From Branchiostoma floridae (lineage: Eukaryota > Chordata > Leptocardii > Amphioxiformes > Branchiostomatidae): DNA of 64,000 bases. The position numbers and the translations under genes are program-made. The notes beneath the pieces were generated by a model. The model worked only from the letters and a program-made list of their open reading frames with translations. It ran no database searches and was not told the origin of the DNA. Below are positions 31,231 through 43,685 of this stretch, piece after piece. The DNA lies in NCBI RefSeq assembly GCF_000003815.2, contig NW_023365702.1, positions 144,828 through 208,827 on the forward strand, in the 5' to 3' direction. Positions within the stretch are counted from its first letter, which is position 1; each line of letters opens with the position of its first letter.

Positions 31231-31236
31231 AATAAA
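31231..31236 (+). terminator. Poly(A) signal, gene 6
   Basis: AATAAA in TTTTGTTCAATAAAATGGTTTGC. Confidence 0.75.
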
Positions 31237-31291
31237 ATGGTTTGCATGATGCTCACTTGTTTGATTTGAAGAAGCCTATAATATCTATAAT

Positions 31292-31438
31292 ATATAGGAA
31301 ATTCCTTTACTCACGCAGTTTGTACTTACTTTGTGTACACACTACTTTGTACTCGTTTCGATTTCTGAGGAAGGTGTCTGAGAGACACCAAAGCTTAAGT
31401 GAGTAGAAATTGGTTGTGTAAAAGAATTCTCCTATGTT
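31292..31438. repeat. Foldback repeat F, 3' of gene 6, with hammerhead-like core
   Basis: Arms ending AGGAAATTCCTTTACTC / GTGTAAAAGAATTCTCCTA. The centre reads CTGAGGA, A, GGTGTC-TGAGA-GACACC, then AAAGC (GAAAC in sister copies). Confidence 0.7.
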
Positions 31439-31764
31439 GTACCAACCTGATGGAATTATATCCGGAAATAGCCATAGGAGTTTATTACATTGTAGTATAA
31501 TTTACAGAAACCAGTCAGGCTACAATCAAAACATTTTTTTTGCAGAAATTGAAGGAATGCATCACAACCCATAACTTGTTCAATAATAGTAATTCAAGCA
31601 GTAAGATATGATTTTGGAGACGGTCAAACGTTTCAGACTGACTGTTGTATCCCAGATGTGCTTCTACCCAAGGCATGCTTTGAGGCACATCCTGGATATC
31701 CAGAACATATCTATACATGTACAATCCATTCAGGAATTCAAGTTATGCTGTTCATCTTCTTACG

Positions 31765-31870
31765 GGTATGTACACACAAAGATACAAACATACATACACA
31801 CATACATTATGTGACATACAAACATACATACATAACACACATACGTGCATACATTCACACACATACAAAC
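31765..31870 (+). repeat. (CATA)n microsatellite
   Basis: Short imperfect ACATACAT array with interruptions, followed by AAACGCTACCAAAAGCCT as in other cassettes. Confidence 0.8.
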
Positions 31871-32019
31871 GCTACCAAAAGCCTAACCTTAGCGAATTTA
31901 ATTACTCATTTCAGAACTCAAAGACAAATGTGATGTCACCAGAATGTTTATTTCATGAAGTCAGTAGAACTAGTAGATTTAAATCTTCATGAAAGGAAAA
32001 CTAAAACACAACATGATTT

Positions 32020-32420
32020 CAATTCATAGAGGGACTACTTTCTACATGTACTTGCGATTTGTTTTTAATTGCTGAGCAGAGCACCAGATTTCCGGGTGCA
32101 GATACGCTGAAGATCGCTAGAAGGCATCACTGCACAATACACTGGACGGCTCTACTTTTTAAAGGTGACCTCATTGAACCAATGACCAAGCAGATGTTTG
32201 ACTTTGGCTGTATTTTGATACGTTTTATCCATTTTTCGTCGGAAAACGGAATCACACCAACTTGGGGGTCCCGCGTGACATAAAGAAAACAGTTCAAAAT
32301 AGAAACCCCGTTAGAGAACGCCTAAAATCACGTCAAAAAAAGCCGGAGCCGAACCTCTGCTTGGCGAATACTTCTTGGTTTGGTCAGCAGTCTGTCATTT
32401 TTCTTCAGTGACACGGTTAC
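32020..32420 (+). repeat. Dispersed repeat block D
   Basis: Same block as 27360-27760 with about the same boundaries. It is followed immediately by a foldback MITE at 32434. Confidence 0.65.
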
Positions 32421-32433
32421 AGGTACTGTACAG

Positions 32434-32634
32434 TAATCTCCAAGCAGATCCTACGGTAGCATTCATATCAAAAGCTAGCAGAGGAATGAAGCCAGCCTGG
32501 GAGTATGTATGTGACCGTTTGAATCCCTTTGGCCTGCTATTCTTCTCGGCCAGCTTTGATACTATCTTTGATACAACAACAACAACAACAACTATCTTTA
32601 TATATATGGCACCGTAGGATCTGCTTGGAAATTA
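32434..32634. repeat. MITE with TAATCTCCAAGCAGATCCTAC ends (copy 1)
   Basis: Terminal inverted repeats TAATCTCCAAGCAGATCC / GGATCTGCTTGGAAATTA enclose sequence with an (ACA)n run and TATATATA. A second copy is at 58849-59006. Confidence 0.8.
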
Positions 32635-33009
32635 CAGGTACAGGTCTGGTTTCCAAAGGAGGCCCACAGTTTTAAGCACGTTGACCTTCACCAAAAGAAG
32701 CAACACATGAGAATAAAAATATGACCAGTGTCAGTCTCTAAAAAAGAAAAGCCATGTCTACTTTCATCTTTACAGAAAGATCTTTATGGACACAAGTACA
32801 GCGACTTTCGTAAGGCCTACTACAACTACATATATATGAACAATCAAGTGTATAAAAATAAATTACCTTAATGAACGAATCTGTATATTAACAATATATC
32901 AACATGTTAAATCTGGACAAAAGTATCATTTATATACATAAATCCCCATGGGCGTGATCGCGACAACATTTAAATAACCAGGACATGATAGTTGACCCAG
33001 ACCATGGTA

Positions 33010-33164
33010 TACTTCCGGGTCATGAGACGCAACTTCCTGTTTACTGAAGAAACGGCGTGGGTTTGGAAGTTTTTCTTCGTCTCGAAGATCTCATCGACAT
33101 TTAGCGGTTTTAGCGATCCGACTGACGTTGTCGTGCAGGTCTGCTGGTGTTCAAGTTTGTTCAG
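33010..33164 (+). promoter_or_regulatory. Promoter and non-coding exon 1 of gene 7
   Basis: ATACTTCCGGGTCATGAGACGC and AACTTCCTG, the ACGGCG box, then exon 1 ending TTGTTCAG at 33164 with donor GTAAGACG. The core has GAGACG where others have GTGACG. Confidence 0.77.
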
Positions 33165-33771
33165 GTAAGACGATATCTTGTATTTTGATACTAGAAGCTC
33201 TGTAGGCTTGACAGAAAGCTCGAAAGTGAAGCGTGTCGTGAACGCGCGTTGCAACTTCTTTGGAATTGGGAGGGGGGAACCAACTTGGGGGAACAAAGGT
33301 ATGAACCACAGGGTTTGTCGTCTGTTTCCAATGGAAGATAGACCATAGCTTAGAGGAAAGAAGTATACAAATGTCTGTTTGAAATGTTCCAGTTTTTTGC
33401 ACCTAAATAGTGAGAGAAGTCAGAACATTTTGATACGTAGAGGAATATGGAGAAAGAAACGTAAACAACGGGGGCCTGTGAGGGGTTTACGGAGATCCGT
33501 TGTTAAGAATTCTGATGTTATTCATTCAAAGGCAAGGGAAAATGCAAGTCTGTTTTTATGTATTGCTCTTTTAGAGTCAATTTTACATTGTTCATTGGTG
33601 TAGAAATAAGTCAAACTTGTGTGAAGGGCGCGGTCTATATCTGTAACTAGTGTTAGGTGTACCTCAACTTCCCCCGCCCGCCCCCAGGCCGGAATTTCCC
33701 AACGTTCCACCATTTGGTGTTCATTATGGCGTGTTTGAACTAGCTCTAAGGGGAGTTTCAGTACTAGTTAC

Positions 33772-34255
33772 GGGTGGGTACCGGTACAGAAAAATCAGGT
33801 CTAGAGGATTTATTTGCAGGTCTGGACCTGAACCCGGACTTGTGAATGGGCAAATTAATGGTCCATTTTGCAACAAATGAAACTGATGGAGTATCTGATT
33901 TCTACTGGCATTTTAGAATTCTGTCATCATGTCAACAAAGCTAATGAGTCTTGACTCAGTTACTTGTGTTAGATTAAATTTGTTTGTTAAAAGAAACTTG
34001 GTAAAATGTATCCTGCTTTGCTCTTGTTAATACAGGACTGAGGTTTGTGATAGCAAAACCTGTATTGATTTCGTAGGTATCAGTTAGCGCCGCCATGTTG
34101 GATGTTTACTTTCTCAGTTGGGACGGTAAGCCCCCAAACACATGAATGCTTGCCGGTATGATCTGTTCATTTTCTAATCGGTCTTAAATCAGGTCCAATG
34201 ATTTTTTCAGGTCTGTTTTTTTCCGCACCACTCAAAAAGAGGTTTTGTATTCACC
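33772..34255 (+). repeat. Intronic repeat of gene 7 with YY1-type site
   Basis: Starts GGGTGGGTACCGGTACAG and ends near TATTCACCCCC. It contains GCGCCGCCATGTTGG (34087-34101), preceded by TTGCGATAGCAAAACC-like sequence (GTGATAGCAAAACC) as in the copies at 51090 and 62185. Confidence 0.6.
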
Positions 34256-34453
34256 CCCTTTTCGGGTACTTAAGATGGTAAAGGGAGGCTTCACTATTTG
34301 TCAGTCTTTATTTTTCTTTGGAGATTTATACATTGAGTTGGAAAAAGTTTGGCTAGGACACTAATGTACCGGTTGGTATACTAAAAAAATTAGTGTCTCT
34401 TGCCTAACAACAATTCATCTTTTCCCTACAGACGTTGTTCTCGAGCTAGGAGG

Positions 34454-35952
<1,499 letters not shown>

Positions 35953-35999
35953 TATCTTTCCTGCGCTGTGATTGGCGATGCCTATATTAGGCGAAGACC

Positions 36000-36076
36000 C
36001 AATCCCATATAAAGGCAGGATAGACTATTCACATGCAGTTTGACGGACTCCTCCCCACAGCCGGTTCGTCGACGCC
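36000..36076 (+). promoter_or_regulatory. TATA promoter in the left end of E1
   Basis: An inverted CCAAT box (GATTGG, 35970s) is followed by CATATAAAGGC (36005-36015). The same sequence is in E2 at about 43735-43750. Transcription would run rightward into E1. Confidence 0.5.
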
Positions 36077-36181
36077 ATGGCTACGGAAACACAGAAGATC
36101 CACAGAAAGACCGCCAGCAGGTTTTCGGGGTGTAGAAGAGAGACCGAGTATTTACCTCGTTTGCGTTTACAGGGAGTATAG
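36077..36181 (+). CDS. Possible small ORF after the E1 promoter, 34 aa
   Basis: ATG in a good context (GACGCCATGG), 68 bp after the TATA box. The frame reads MATETQKIHRKTASRF and onward and is rich in basic residues. It has no recognised domain. It could be a leader exon; an acceptor-like TTTACAG lies near its end. Very uncertain. Confidence 0.2.
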   Translation: MATETQKIHRKTASRFSGCRRETEYLPRLRLQGV

Positions 36182-37700
36182 AATTCGAAGATTGCCCTTT
36201 TAGTGTCATGAAGATTTCGTATTTTATTTTGCTTTGTGAAACTGCGAGAAGTTGTTGCTGCGTAGGGACGAATGTGAGTTGTCTGCGTTTTTGCACGTGT
36301 ATCACTCTTTGTCATGCTGAGGTCCGTTCTTCTCGCAGACACTGGCGTGCCGGGCATTGTGTATGGGTTATGGAAGAAAGCATGCCTCACTGCGAGAATA
36401 GACGCTTATTTTGGGCGTTTGTTAGACATCACAGGTATATGCAGTACTGTCTGACAGAACGTCGACGGAGAAGGCAAGTCACACCGCCGGCACGGCCGAC
36501 CCCAGCATGACTGACGCAGCAGCCTTGTGAATGAGCCGGACGTTCCATAGCAGAGCACCAGTAACACTGTTTTTGAGTGAGACTCACCAGGACAAGTCTG
36601 CGATATCTACGACCTTCTGAGAACTGGTAGGGAAACTTGCCGACAACAGAGAAGATAGAGTAGTTTCCTACGGGCGTAGGATTTACAAGCCAAGCAGGTA
36701 CGCAAGGTTTTGAGCTCGCCGCCATTTTTGGCGTCTTGTGGAATTTTCCATTTTGATTTGTCTTCCTACGTTGGCTGTTTTTCTAGTGGATCCCTCGGCT
36801 GTTTTCTTTCTTGTTCCTTCATGATTTTATTTTCCTGTTTTCCCCTTTTGTATGATTTTGGTGTGTTTTGTTGGTCAGCAACTATTCTGTCGTTCATTTC
36901 GTTTAGCGACTCGTAATTTGCATATGTTTGCGCATCGCACATATTTCGCGTGCGCAGGTGTGAGTGATTCTATTTGGTAAAATAGGCTTGGTATAATTAA
37001 TTTTGTGTTGTCTCATTTGAGTTAGGTATGTTGATACAGCTGAGCCACCGCTAGGACTGCCGTTTACCCCGTCTTTTCGCCATAGGAGCCTTTGTGAAGC
37101 GGTACAACGTTGTTCCAGTTTCCGCACGCTCGGAGCAGAGCCCGACCTTTTTTATCAAGAAAGAGTCGGAGGCTTCAACTTATCACTGGTAGCTCTATGG
37201 GTGAGTTACGTTCTTTGAAAGGCTTTAGACAGTATGTGGTATAGTTTTTTGTCTGCCTATCACGTTTGTTGGTTGTTGTGGAAGGAGTCGAACGTATTGC
37301 CTTATTTTACGTATTTTCCTTTTGTTTTTTTCTGTATATTTGCTTTGTTTAATTTTGAAGTTAGGTTCGGCGATTCTGGGCATTGCATTTTGTGGACCAG
37401 CCAGCATTCAGCAACCCGAAAAGCTGAGGGACCAGGCCTCAAGACGCTCGGACAGCTGTCAACCACTGCGGCAGTTTTCCTAAGGTGTGTCCTATATCTC
37501 AGCTAGAGGTTGTTATCTTGTTGCTCGTCAGGTCGGCAGACAGCCTCGAGTTTGTAGCGAGATTTCAGGTGATTTGATTTTTGTTTTTTTATGAGCCGAT
37601 TTGCTTTTTGTTGGGTTTCTCGCTTGACAGGTTCTTGGACAACCCTAGGTAGAAAAAAAAAAGTGTTTGCAGTTTTTTGTCTGGTTGGTGTCATGCAATA
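36182..37700 (+). other. E1 interior, left segment
   Basis: No supported gene. Notable sites are a YY1-type GCCGCCATTTTTGGC (36719-36733) and an NRF1-like CGCGTGCGCAGG (36947-36958). The sequence is less AT-rich than the zinc-finger introns and shares no repeat with them. Confidence 0.45.
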
Positions 37701-37739
37701 GTTTGTTGGACAATTGAACTGTTGGACAGTTTTTGTTTG

Positions 37740-39560
37740 CTGTTGTCGTACGGCATGCTGTAAACAACCCCAGAGAGATAACAAGACTGCTGGAAAGTTT
37801 TGTTGTTGTTGTCATGCGACAGGTTGTTGGACAACCCCAGGTAAGTAACAAGACTGTCGGACAGTTTTGTTTTGTAGTTGTCATGCGACAGGTTGTTGGA
37901 CAACCCCAGGTAAGTAACAAGACTGTTGGACAGTTTTGTTTGTAGTTGTCATGCGACAGGTTGTTGGACAACCCCAGGTAAGTAACAAGACTATTGGATA
38001 GTTTTGTTTGTGGATGGACGACGGGTTGTGGGATAGCACCAGGCAGGTAACAGGACTGTTGGACAGTTTTGTTTGTTGATGTACGACAGGTTGTGGGACA
38101 ACACCAGGCAAGTAACAAGACTGTTGGACAGTTTGGTTTGTTGATGTACGACAGGCTGTGGGACGGCACCAGGCAAGTAACAGGACTGTTGGACAGTTTG
38201 GTTTGTTGATGTATACGATAGGCTGTGGGACAGCACCAGGCAAGTAACAGGACTGTTGGACAGTTTTGTTTGTTGATGTGCGACAGGCTGTGGGACAGCA
38301 CCAGGCAGGTAACAAGACTGTTGGACAGTTTGGTTTGTTGATGTACGACAGGCTGTGGGACGGCACCAGGCAAGTAACAGGACTGTTGGACAGTTTGGTT
38401 TGTTGATGTATACGATAGGCTGTGGGACAGCACCAGGCAAGTAACAGGACTGTTGGACAGTTTTGTTGATGTGCGACAGGCTGTGGGACAGCACCAGGCA
38501 GGTAACAAGACTGTTGGACAGTTTTGTTTGTTGACGTACGACAGGCTGTGGAACAGCACCAGGCAGGTACAGGACTGTTGGGCAGTTTGGTTCGTTGATG
38601 TACGACAAGCTGTGGGACAGCACCAGGCAAGTAACAGGACTGTTGGACAGTTTGGTTCGTTGATGAACGATAGGCTGTGGGACAGCACTAGGCAGGTAAC
38701 AAGGTTGTTGATGAACAGTTTGGTTTGTTGATGTACGACAGGCTGTGGGACAGTACCAGGCAAGTAACAGGACTGTCGGACAGTTTGTTTGTTGATGTAC
38801 GACAGGCTGTGGGACAGCACCAGGCAAGTAACAAGACTGTTGGACAGTTTGGTTTGTTGTCGTGCGACAGGCTGTGGGACAGCACCAGGCAGGTAACAGG
38901 ACTGTTGGACAGTTTGGTTTGTTGTCGTGCGACAGGCAGTGAGACAACGCCAGGTAGAGTAACAACAGTGTACGACAGTTTTTTGTTTGCTGTTGTCGTA
39001 TGACAGGTTGTTGGACAACCCCGGGTAGGTAACAAGACTGTTGGACAGTTTTGTTTGTTGTTGTCGTGCGACAGGTTGGTTAGACAACCCCAGAGAAGTA
39101 AAAAGGCTGCTCGACAGTTTTGTGACGCTGTGCTGTAGTACGACAGATTGTTTAGCAACTCCAGGAAGCCAACAAGACTGTTGGACATTTTTTGTTTTGT
39201 TGCTGTCGTGCGACAGGTTGTTAGACAACCCCAGAGAAGTAAAAAGGCTGTTAGACAGTTTTGTGGGTTGTCGTACGATAGATTGTTTAGCAACCCCAGG
39301 TAAGCAGCAAAACTGTTGGACATTTTTGTTTGTTGTTGTCGTGTGACAGGTTGTTAGACAACCTCAGAGAATTAAAAAGGCTGTTAGATAGTTTTGTGTG
39401 TTGTTGTACGACAGATTGTTGAGTAACCCCAGGTAAGCAGCAAGACTGTTGGAAAGTTTTTGGACTAGAGAAGTAAAGAGACTGTTAGACAGTTTTCTGT
39501 TATCGCACGATACGTTGTTACAAATTTGTTACCCAGGTGTTAGTGGTTGGTCGCACGACA
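37740..39560 (+). repeat. Minisatellite, ~65-68 bp unit, about 26 copies
   Basis: The unit contains GCGACAGG, TTGTGGGACA, AC(A/C)CCAGG(T/C)AAGTAAC, AAGACTGTTGGACAG and TTTTGTTTGTTG. Central copies (38010-38940) are the most uniform and flanking ones degenerate. The antisense strand is free of stops in all three frames for hundreds of codons, because the unit lacks stops there. Units carry CAGGTAAGT or CAGGCAAGT, matching 5' splice-site consensus, after GTTGT..ACAAC hairpin potential. Confidence 0.9.
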
Positions 39561-40329
39561 GGTTGTTTAGACAAGCCTAGGTAGGTAACATGGCTGGCGG
39601 ACAATTTTTTTATTTTGTTTGTTATGCGACAAGTTGTGGGACAACCACAGGTGGAGTTTAAGACTAAAGGACAATTTTTGTGTGATATGGAGCCGTACTA
39701 TTAGTTATTGGACAGCTTCAGGCTGATAACAGGACTTGGTTTTCGTTCGGTTTGTTACTTGACAAGTCGAGGGACAACTCTAGGCTGATATAGTTGGTCG
39801 TGCGACAGGGCAGCCACATGTAGGAAATGAGAATAGTACAGTTTGGCTGGCTGACTACGACAGGTTTTGGTTAACTTCGTGATGGTACATACCGAGACTG
39901 TCCGATACTTTGGTGAGATTTGTGGCATTGCAGATTGTTGATGGACCCCGTGTAGATAACGAGAACGGCAAGCAGCTTTTAACGCGATTGAGAAAATATC
40001 TACAGAAGCACTGAAGTCGAGGCCGACAATTGTGAAGATTACGGTGTGCAATGTAGAGAATAGTACGTCGTGGATAGTTTTAGGACGGACAGCACAAGAT
40101 TAAAAGTTGGCACTTATATACGTATAACTGCAAGGAGTTTGAACTAATTACGAGTATCATTCGTTCGTTTTTCAACACGCTATTGTATCGCTATGATTCT
40201 TGGTACACGTACGTTTTCTTTGAAGTACAAGACACAGAGCAACATTGTCGTAGAACATTCGTAACCAACGACGTATTCGTTAGGTGGTACAGGTTTTCAA
40301 GAGAAAGGATAGCTTCAGAGGAGGGATCA

Positions 40330-40460
40330 GGCGTATCCCACAATGCATTGCGGTTTCCGGTCTACGCAAGATATATACGTTGGACCGGAAGTTCTATTTC
40401 ATTCGAAACTATGTCGGCGCCCCAGACGGACAGATAAGTGGTGGCTCCCGACTTTCCGTC
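40330..40460 (+). promoter_or_regulatory. ZNF143/STAF + ETS promoter-like segment in E1
   Basis: TCCCACAATGCATTGCGG (40335-40352) fits the ZNF143/STAF consensus TCCCA..ATGC..nGCG. It is followed at 40384 by ACCGGAAGT (ETS). Eighteen bases further on is ATGTCGGCGCC (40411), starting an 8-codon frame. This combination is typical of TATA-less housekeeping promoters and unlike transposon interiors. Confidence 0.45.
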
Positions 40461-43010
40461 CTGTAAGCGTAATTTGTCAGGTTGTACCGTATCCTTAAGT
40501 CACTATTCCTGACATGTGAATGCTTACAAGTTGATATTGTGCCTGTCAACCTGCGGTGTTGCCAATTTTTTCTGGTAACCTCAAATTCATGACTGCGAAA
40601 CTGGGCTGCCGACAAACAACAAACGTTTTTAGAACAATTTAGAACAGGTGTTCCATTGTACTGTTCTCTTCTTCCATGTGCCAACACAGGACTCTGATCC
40701 GTGCTCTTTCCATATATTTGTCATGAAAATCTGCATACATAAACATTGGTGTCTACATACAATAGACTTTAGTCACTAGGTGGATACATGGGGTCTTTGA
40801 TTTAAATCTAGTGGCATTTCCACAGCTGTTTTCTGGCTGTGTGGACTTGAACATCTCAACGAGGGCATATCATTTACGTGTTGTTTGACAATATGGTCCC
40901 GGGCTGATAAGAGCGCAAAAATACGGCAAGACCGAGTCCATGGCTAAGCTGCCACAAAACTGACCGGACATAGCCCAAAATGTGCAACACGTGTCCGAAA
41001 ATCACCAAAAAAGTGTAAGTTCTTGAAGCTACACGGCAGGGAGACATCCACACCGACAGTGAACAACCGTGTGGATAACTCAGTGATAGCCCCCTCCTAC
41101 CGAATCTCAAATTTCTCAGCAAAATGTGGGGACCTTAGATTATCACGGCACCCAACGCAAGCTAAGACATCATAGTACATGTTGAACATACTGAAAACCT
41201 AAGGTCCCCACGATTTTTAGTAACCGATGCGAAGATTCCGTCCGGGAGCATCATGAAATCTTGATGTTTACGTAATGCTGTTCGAAGACAAAATACCCAA
41301 ATCTAACGTATAGAATAACTGTTGTCTCCGAAGGAACACCTAAATGTAATATTCATTGCCTCTACAAAGACACTAAATAAACCTGCCCCCTAAAACTGCA
41401 CAGTCACGGAGCAGAAAGCCCTAAAACTAGGCAAGATTGGAAATCACATTCAGCCACACATGGCAAACAACCGGAAATCAGGGGTCAAAGGTAAAATTGC
41501 ATTCTGGGTAACCCCGGACCCCTCCTCTGGGATAGCTTCATCCCGAAGGACATGCAATATGATAAATATGTTACAGGAAGCATTCAGTACAACGCGCGTG
41601 GGTGTGATGCGAGGACGTCTGAAAATACCACCTCAAGTTCAGCAACTTAGACCCACCAGCCAGCTGAGAAGTACACGCAGCAAACCATATGGGAGGACGG
41701 CGCACAGGCAGGGATGGTGGCCAAGCAAAAGGATCAAGAAGTTTAAAACTAGACTTAAAATTCAGAAACAGAGAGACAACAGCCCCAGAATTTTTTTACT
41801 CTCTCGTACGTTCGAATTGTGACCTGAAGTTTCATTTTGCCTTAAAGTAACAGAAGATGTTAGAGGGCGTCTGTTAAACGCTTTCTTCGTAAAAAAAAAA
41901 GAACATCTATACTGTCTTAAAGTTCACTGTAGGTATGACCACTGTATTTGCTTGTTTTTAATTAGAACACATCAACGTCAGAAGTTGTCCAGGAAGTGAC
42001 ATGTTTTTCGTTGTAATGTTGAGAAACAACTAGTTATTAAATCGGTTTGCTGTTTTCGTCTGTCTCCATTTTCTTTACTTGGTAGTACGTTCCAGCGCTT
42101 ATGGTTTATAAGTAATTTGAAAAGGAGCATGTTTAATATAAAGTGCCATGAATAACTACAGGTTCGTGTATCTTGGGTAGTAATTTGTTGATAACTTGAC
42201 GAGGCACGAAAGTTAAAAGGCAGCAGTTATTTTGTCGTTTTATCGAAACATTTAGGCCAAAGTCTAATTTTGCTTCGTAGGTAGATCTGACATGTTTAGC
42301 TGTAATGAGTCCAAAGATGACGCTATAAAAGTTTCAGGTTAATATAGCCAGTATTAAAAGGTCACTGCTTACTTTCTAACTGTCAGCCTTTATTGGCACA
42401 CACAGGGTTAAGGCTTATTTATAGAAGACATGAAGGTTTTGCTGCACATAAAATAAAATGTCTTCAATTTATCACATATGCTTTCCAAGCCAGACCTAGT
42501 AATGCAGGGTTGGCTACCCAGCGCAAAACGGCATTGGCCAAAACTGGTTTCGTCAAGTATGTATCAATTCAAGGGTAAGTGGATTTTCCAGAGAGTTTGT
42601 TATCAGTGAAAAGCTAGAACAGTAGTGAGGAGGACTCTAACACTTCAATACAGATTTTTTGTTTAGATACAATTATCCCAATGTATGTGACGTAGCTTGG
42701 TTTGCTAAACGGCAAATATTTGAAACCGAATGTCGACATTTTTTTGTTTATACCCGAGTTCTGATAGGGAGAAATGGGATTATATTGGGTATTTATTCTT
42801 GCAATATGTCTGGGCCATTTGTGTACGTCGAATTTGGAGAGATCCGTTATACGAAAGTTACATCTCCTGCGATAATAGACCATGGTTACATACCGTTTCT
42901 ATTCTTTTTATGGGGTTGGAAGTATGTTTGGAGTTTGCAACATCTGACAGAGGACATTTCTAGTAGTTTTTAGAAGAGGACCGCCGGCGATGCAAGAAAT
43001 AAAAAGTATT
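40461..43010 (+). other. E1 interior, right segment
   Basis: No supported gene. A short inverted repeat GGGGACCTTAG / CTAAGGTCCCC (41130-41208) encloses about 60 bp. An ATG-initiated basic frame of 120 codons (41460-41822) and an open stretch at 42659-42973 followed by AATAAA (about 42999) show no recognisable motif. I list them here rather than call them genes. Confidence 0.4.
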
Positions 43011-43069
43011 AGACTGCACATTAGTTTTATTGTAGTTGATTCACTTCCGATAAGCAGGACACGAATAAA

Positions 43070-43300
43070 AGAATAATGAATGGAGGTTGGGGTAGAAAGG
43101 AATAGAGAATGATGGTGTGAAGAACTTGGCGGATGAGAGTGGGAGAAGTAAGGATGAGAGTGGGAGAGAACGATAGAGTCAAGGAAGGTTAAGATGAGAT
43201 TGGGGATAGTAGGAGGTATGGATATTTAAGAACGATGGAGTGAAGGAAAGTTAGGATGAGATTAGGAATAGTAGGAGGTATGCATATGTAAGAAGGAAGA
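43070..43300 (+). repeat. Purine-rich degenerate tandem repeat
   Basis: GATGAGATTGGGGATAGTAG (43193) and GATGAGATTAGGAATAGTAG (43254) are about 61 bp apart, with weaker GATGAGAGTGGGAGA copies upstream. The strand is nearly all A/G and GT. Confidence 0.7.
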
Positions 43301-43354
43301 ATAGTAGCGCCAATATTGTATAGTGATTGTTATGGTAGGTCTGGACCACCACCC

Positions 43355-43422
43355 ATATAAGTGGTAGAGTCCGCTAGTGGTTACGTCACGCACTGTGTGT
43401 GTGGTGCTGGTTGTTTACCATC
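43355..43422 (+). promoter_or_regulatory. TATA/CRE promoter-like segment near the right end of E1
   Basis: CATATAAGTGG at about 43352-43362 and TTACGTCA (CRE half-palindrome) at 43381-43388 precede an ATG at 43423. Confidence 0.35.
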
Positions 43423-43596
43423 ATGGAACGGTTCCATAAGAAGTTGTCAATAGACTATGTTGAGTATGTTGACTATGCGTCCACTGTCGTCCTTGAGTAT
43501 ACACCGCACGCGTTTCCTATTAGCGTGGAGTCAGCGGTTGGGCTCCTAGAACCCACACACGCACCAAGAAGCTTGGATGCCACGCAACTCAGGTAA
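43423..43596 (+). CDS. Possible first coding exon in E1, 57 aa
   Basis: The ATG lies in CATCATGG. The frame reads MERFHKKLSIDYVEYVDY and continues to TTHAPRSLDATQLR-like sequence before TAA. A splice donor CTCAG|GTAATG (43592) lies just before the stop, so it may be a 5' exon rather than a complete gene. No domain is recognised. It sits about 90 bp inside the right end of E1. Confidence 0.3.
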   Translation: MERFHKKLSIDYVEYVDYASTVVLEYTPHAFPISVESAVGLLEPTHAPRSLDATQLR

Positions 43597-43685
43597 TGAT
43601 ACTAAAAAGAAGAGGCGCGACGGAAGGCACCACCCCATAGCTTCATATGGATGAGTCAATCACTGCGCAGAAAGAATAGGTAACT

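Larger units (their letters stand above)
35954..43683 (+). mobile_element. E1: 7.7 kb non-autonomous transposon-like insertion
   Basis: Comparison with the uninterrupted paralogue at 24840-24870 (GATTAGTCAGCTGAGTACTC) shows the insertion. The left end is ATCTTTCCTGCGCTGTGATTG. The right end inverts to TATTCTTTCTGCGCAGTGATTG, an imperfect terminal inverted repeat of about 25 bp. A CT dinucleotide lies at each junction (35952-53, 43684-85, 44007-08), the minimal target duplication. The first ~105 and last ~70 bp recur in the adjacent element E2. The interior has no recognisable transposase, RT or integrase. It holds promoter-like segments, a minisatellite and small ORFs described separately, suggesting captured host DNA. 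Confidence 0.75.

Noticed and set aside
37645-39228. 527-codon antisense frame, and overlapping frames, in the minisatellite
   Set aside because: The ~65-bp unit lacks stops in that strand, so all frames stay open. The predicted peptide is only the repeat translated, and it shifts frame from unit to unit.
37740-39560. CRISPR-like array of regularly spaced repeats
   Set aside because: The whole unit repeats, without unique spacers, in an animal genome. It is a minisatellite.
41460-41822. 120-codon basic frame in E1
   Set aside because: ATG-initiated, but no recognisable motif and no promoter or splice signal next to it. It is described within the E1 interior instead.
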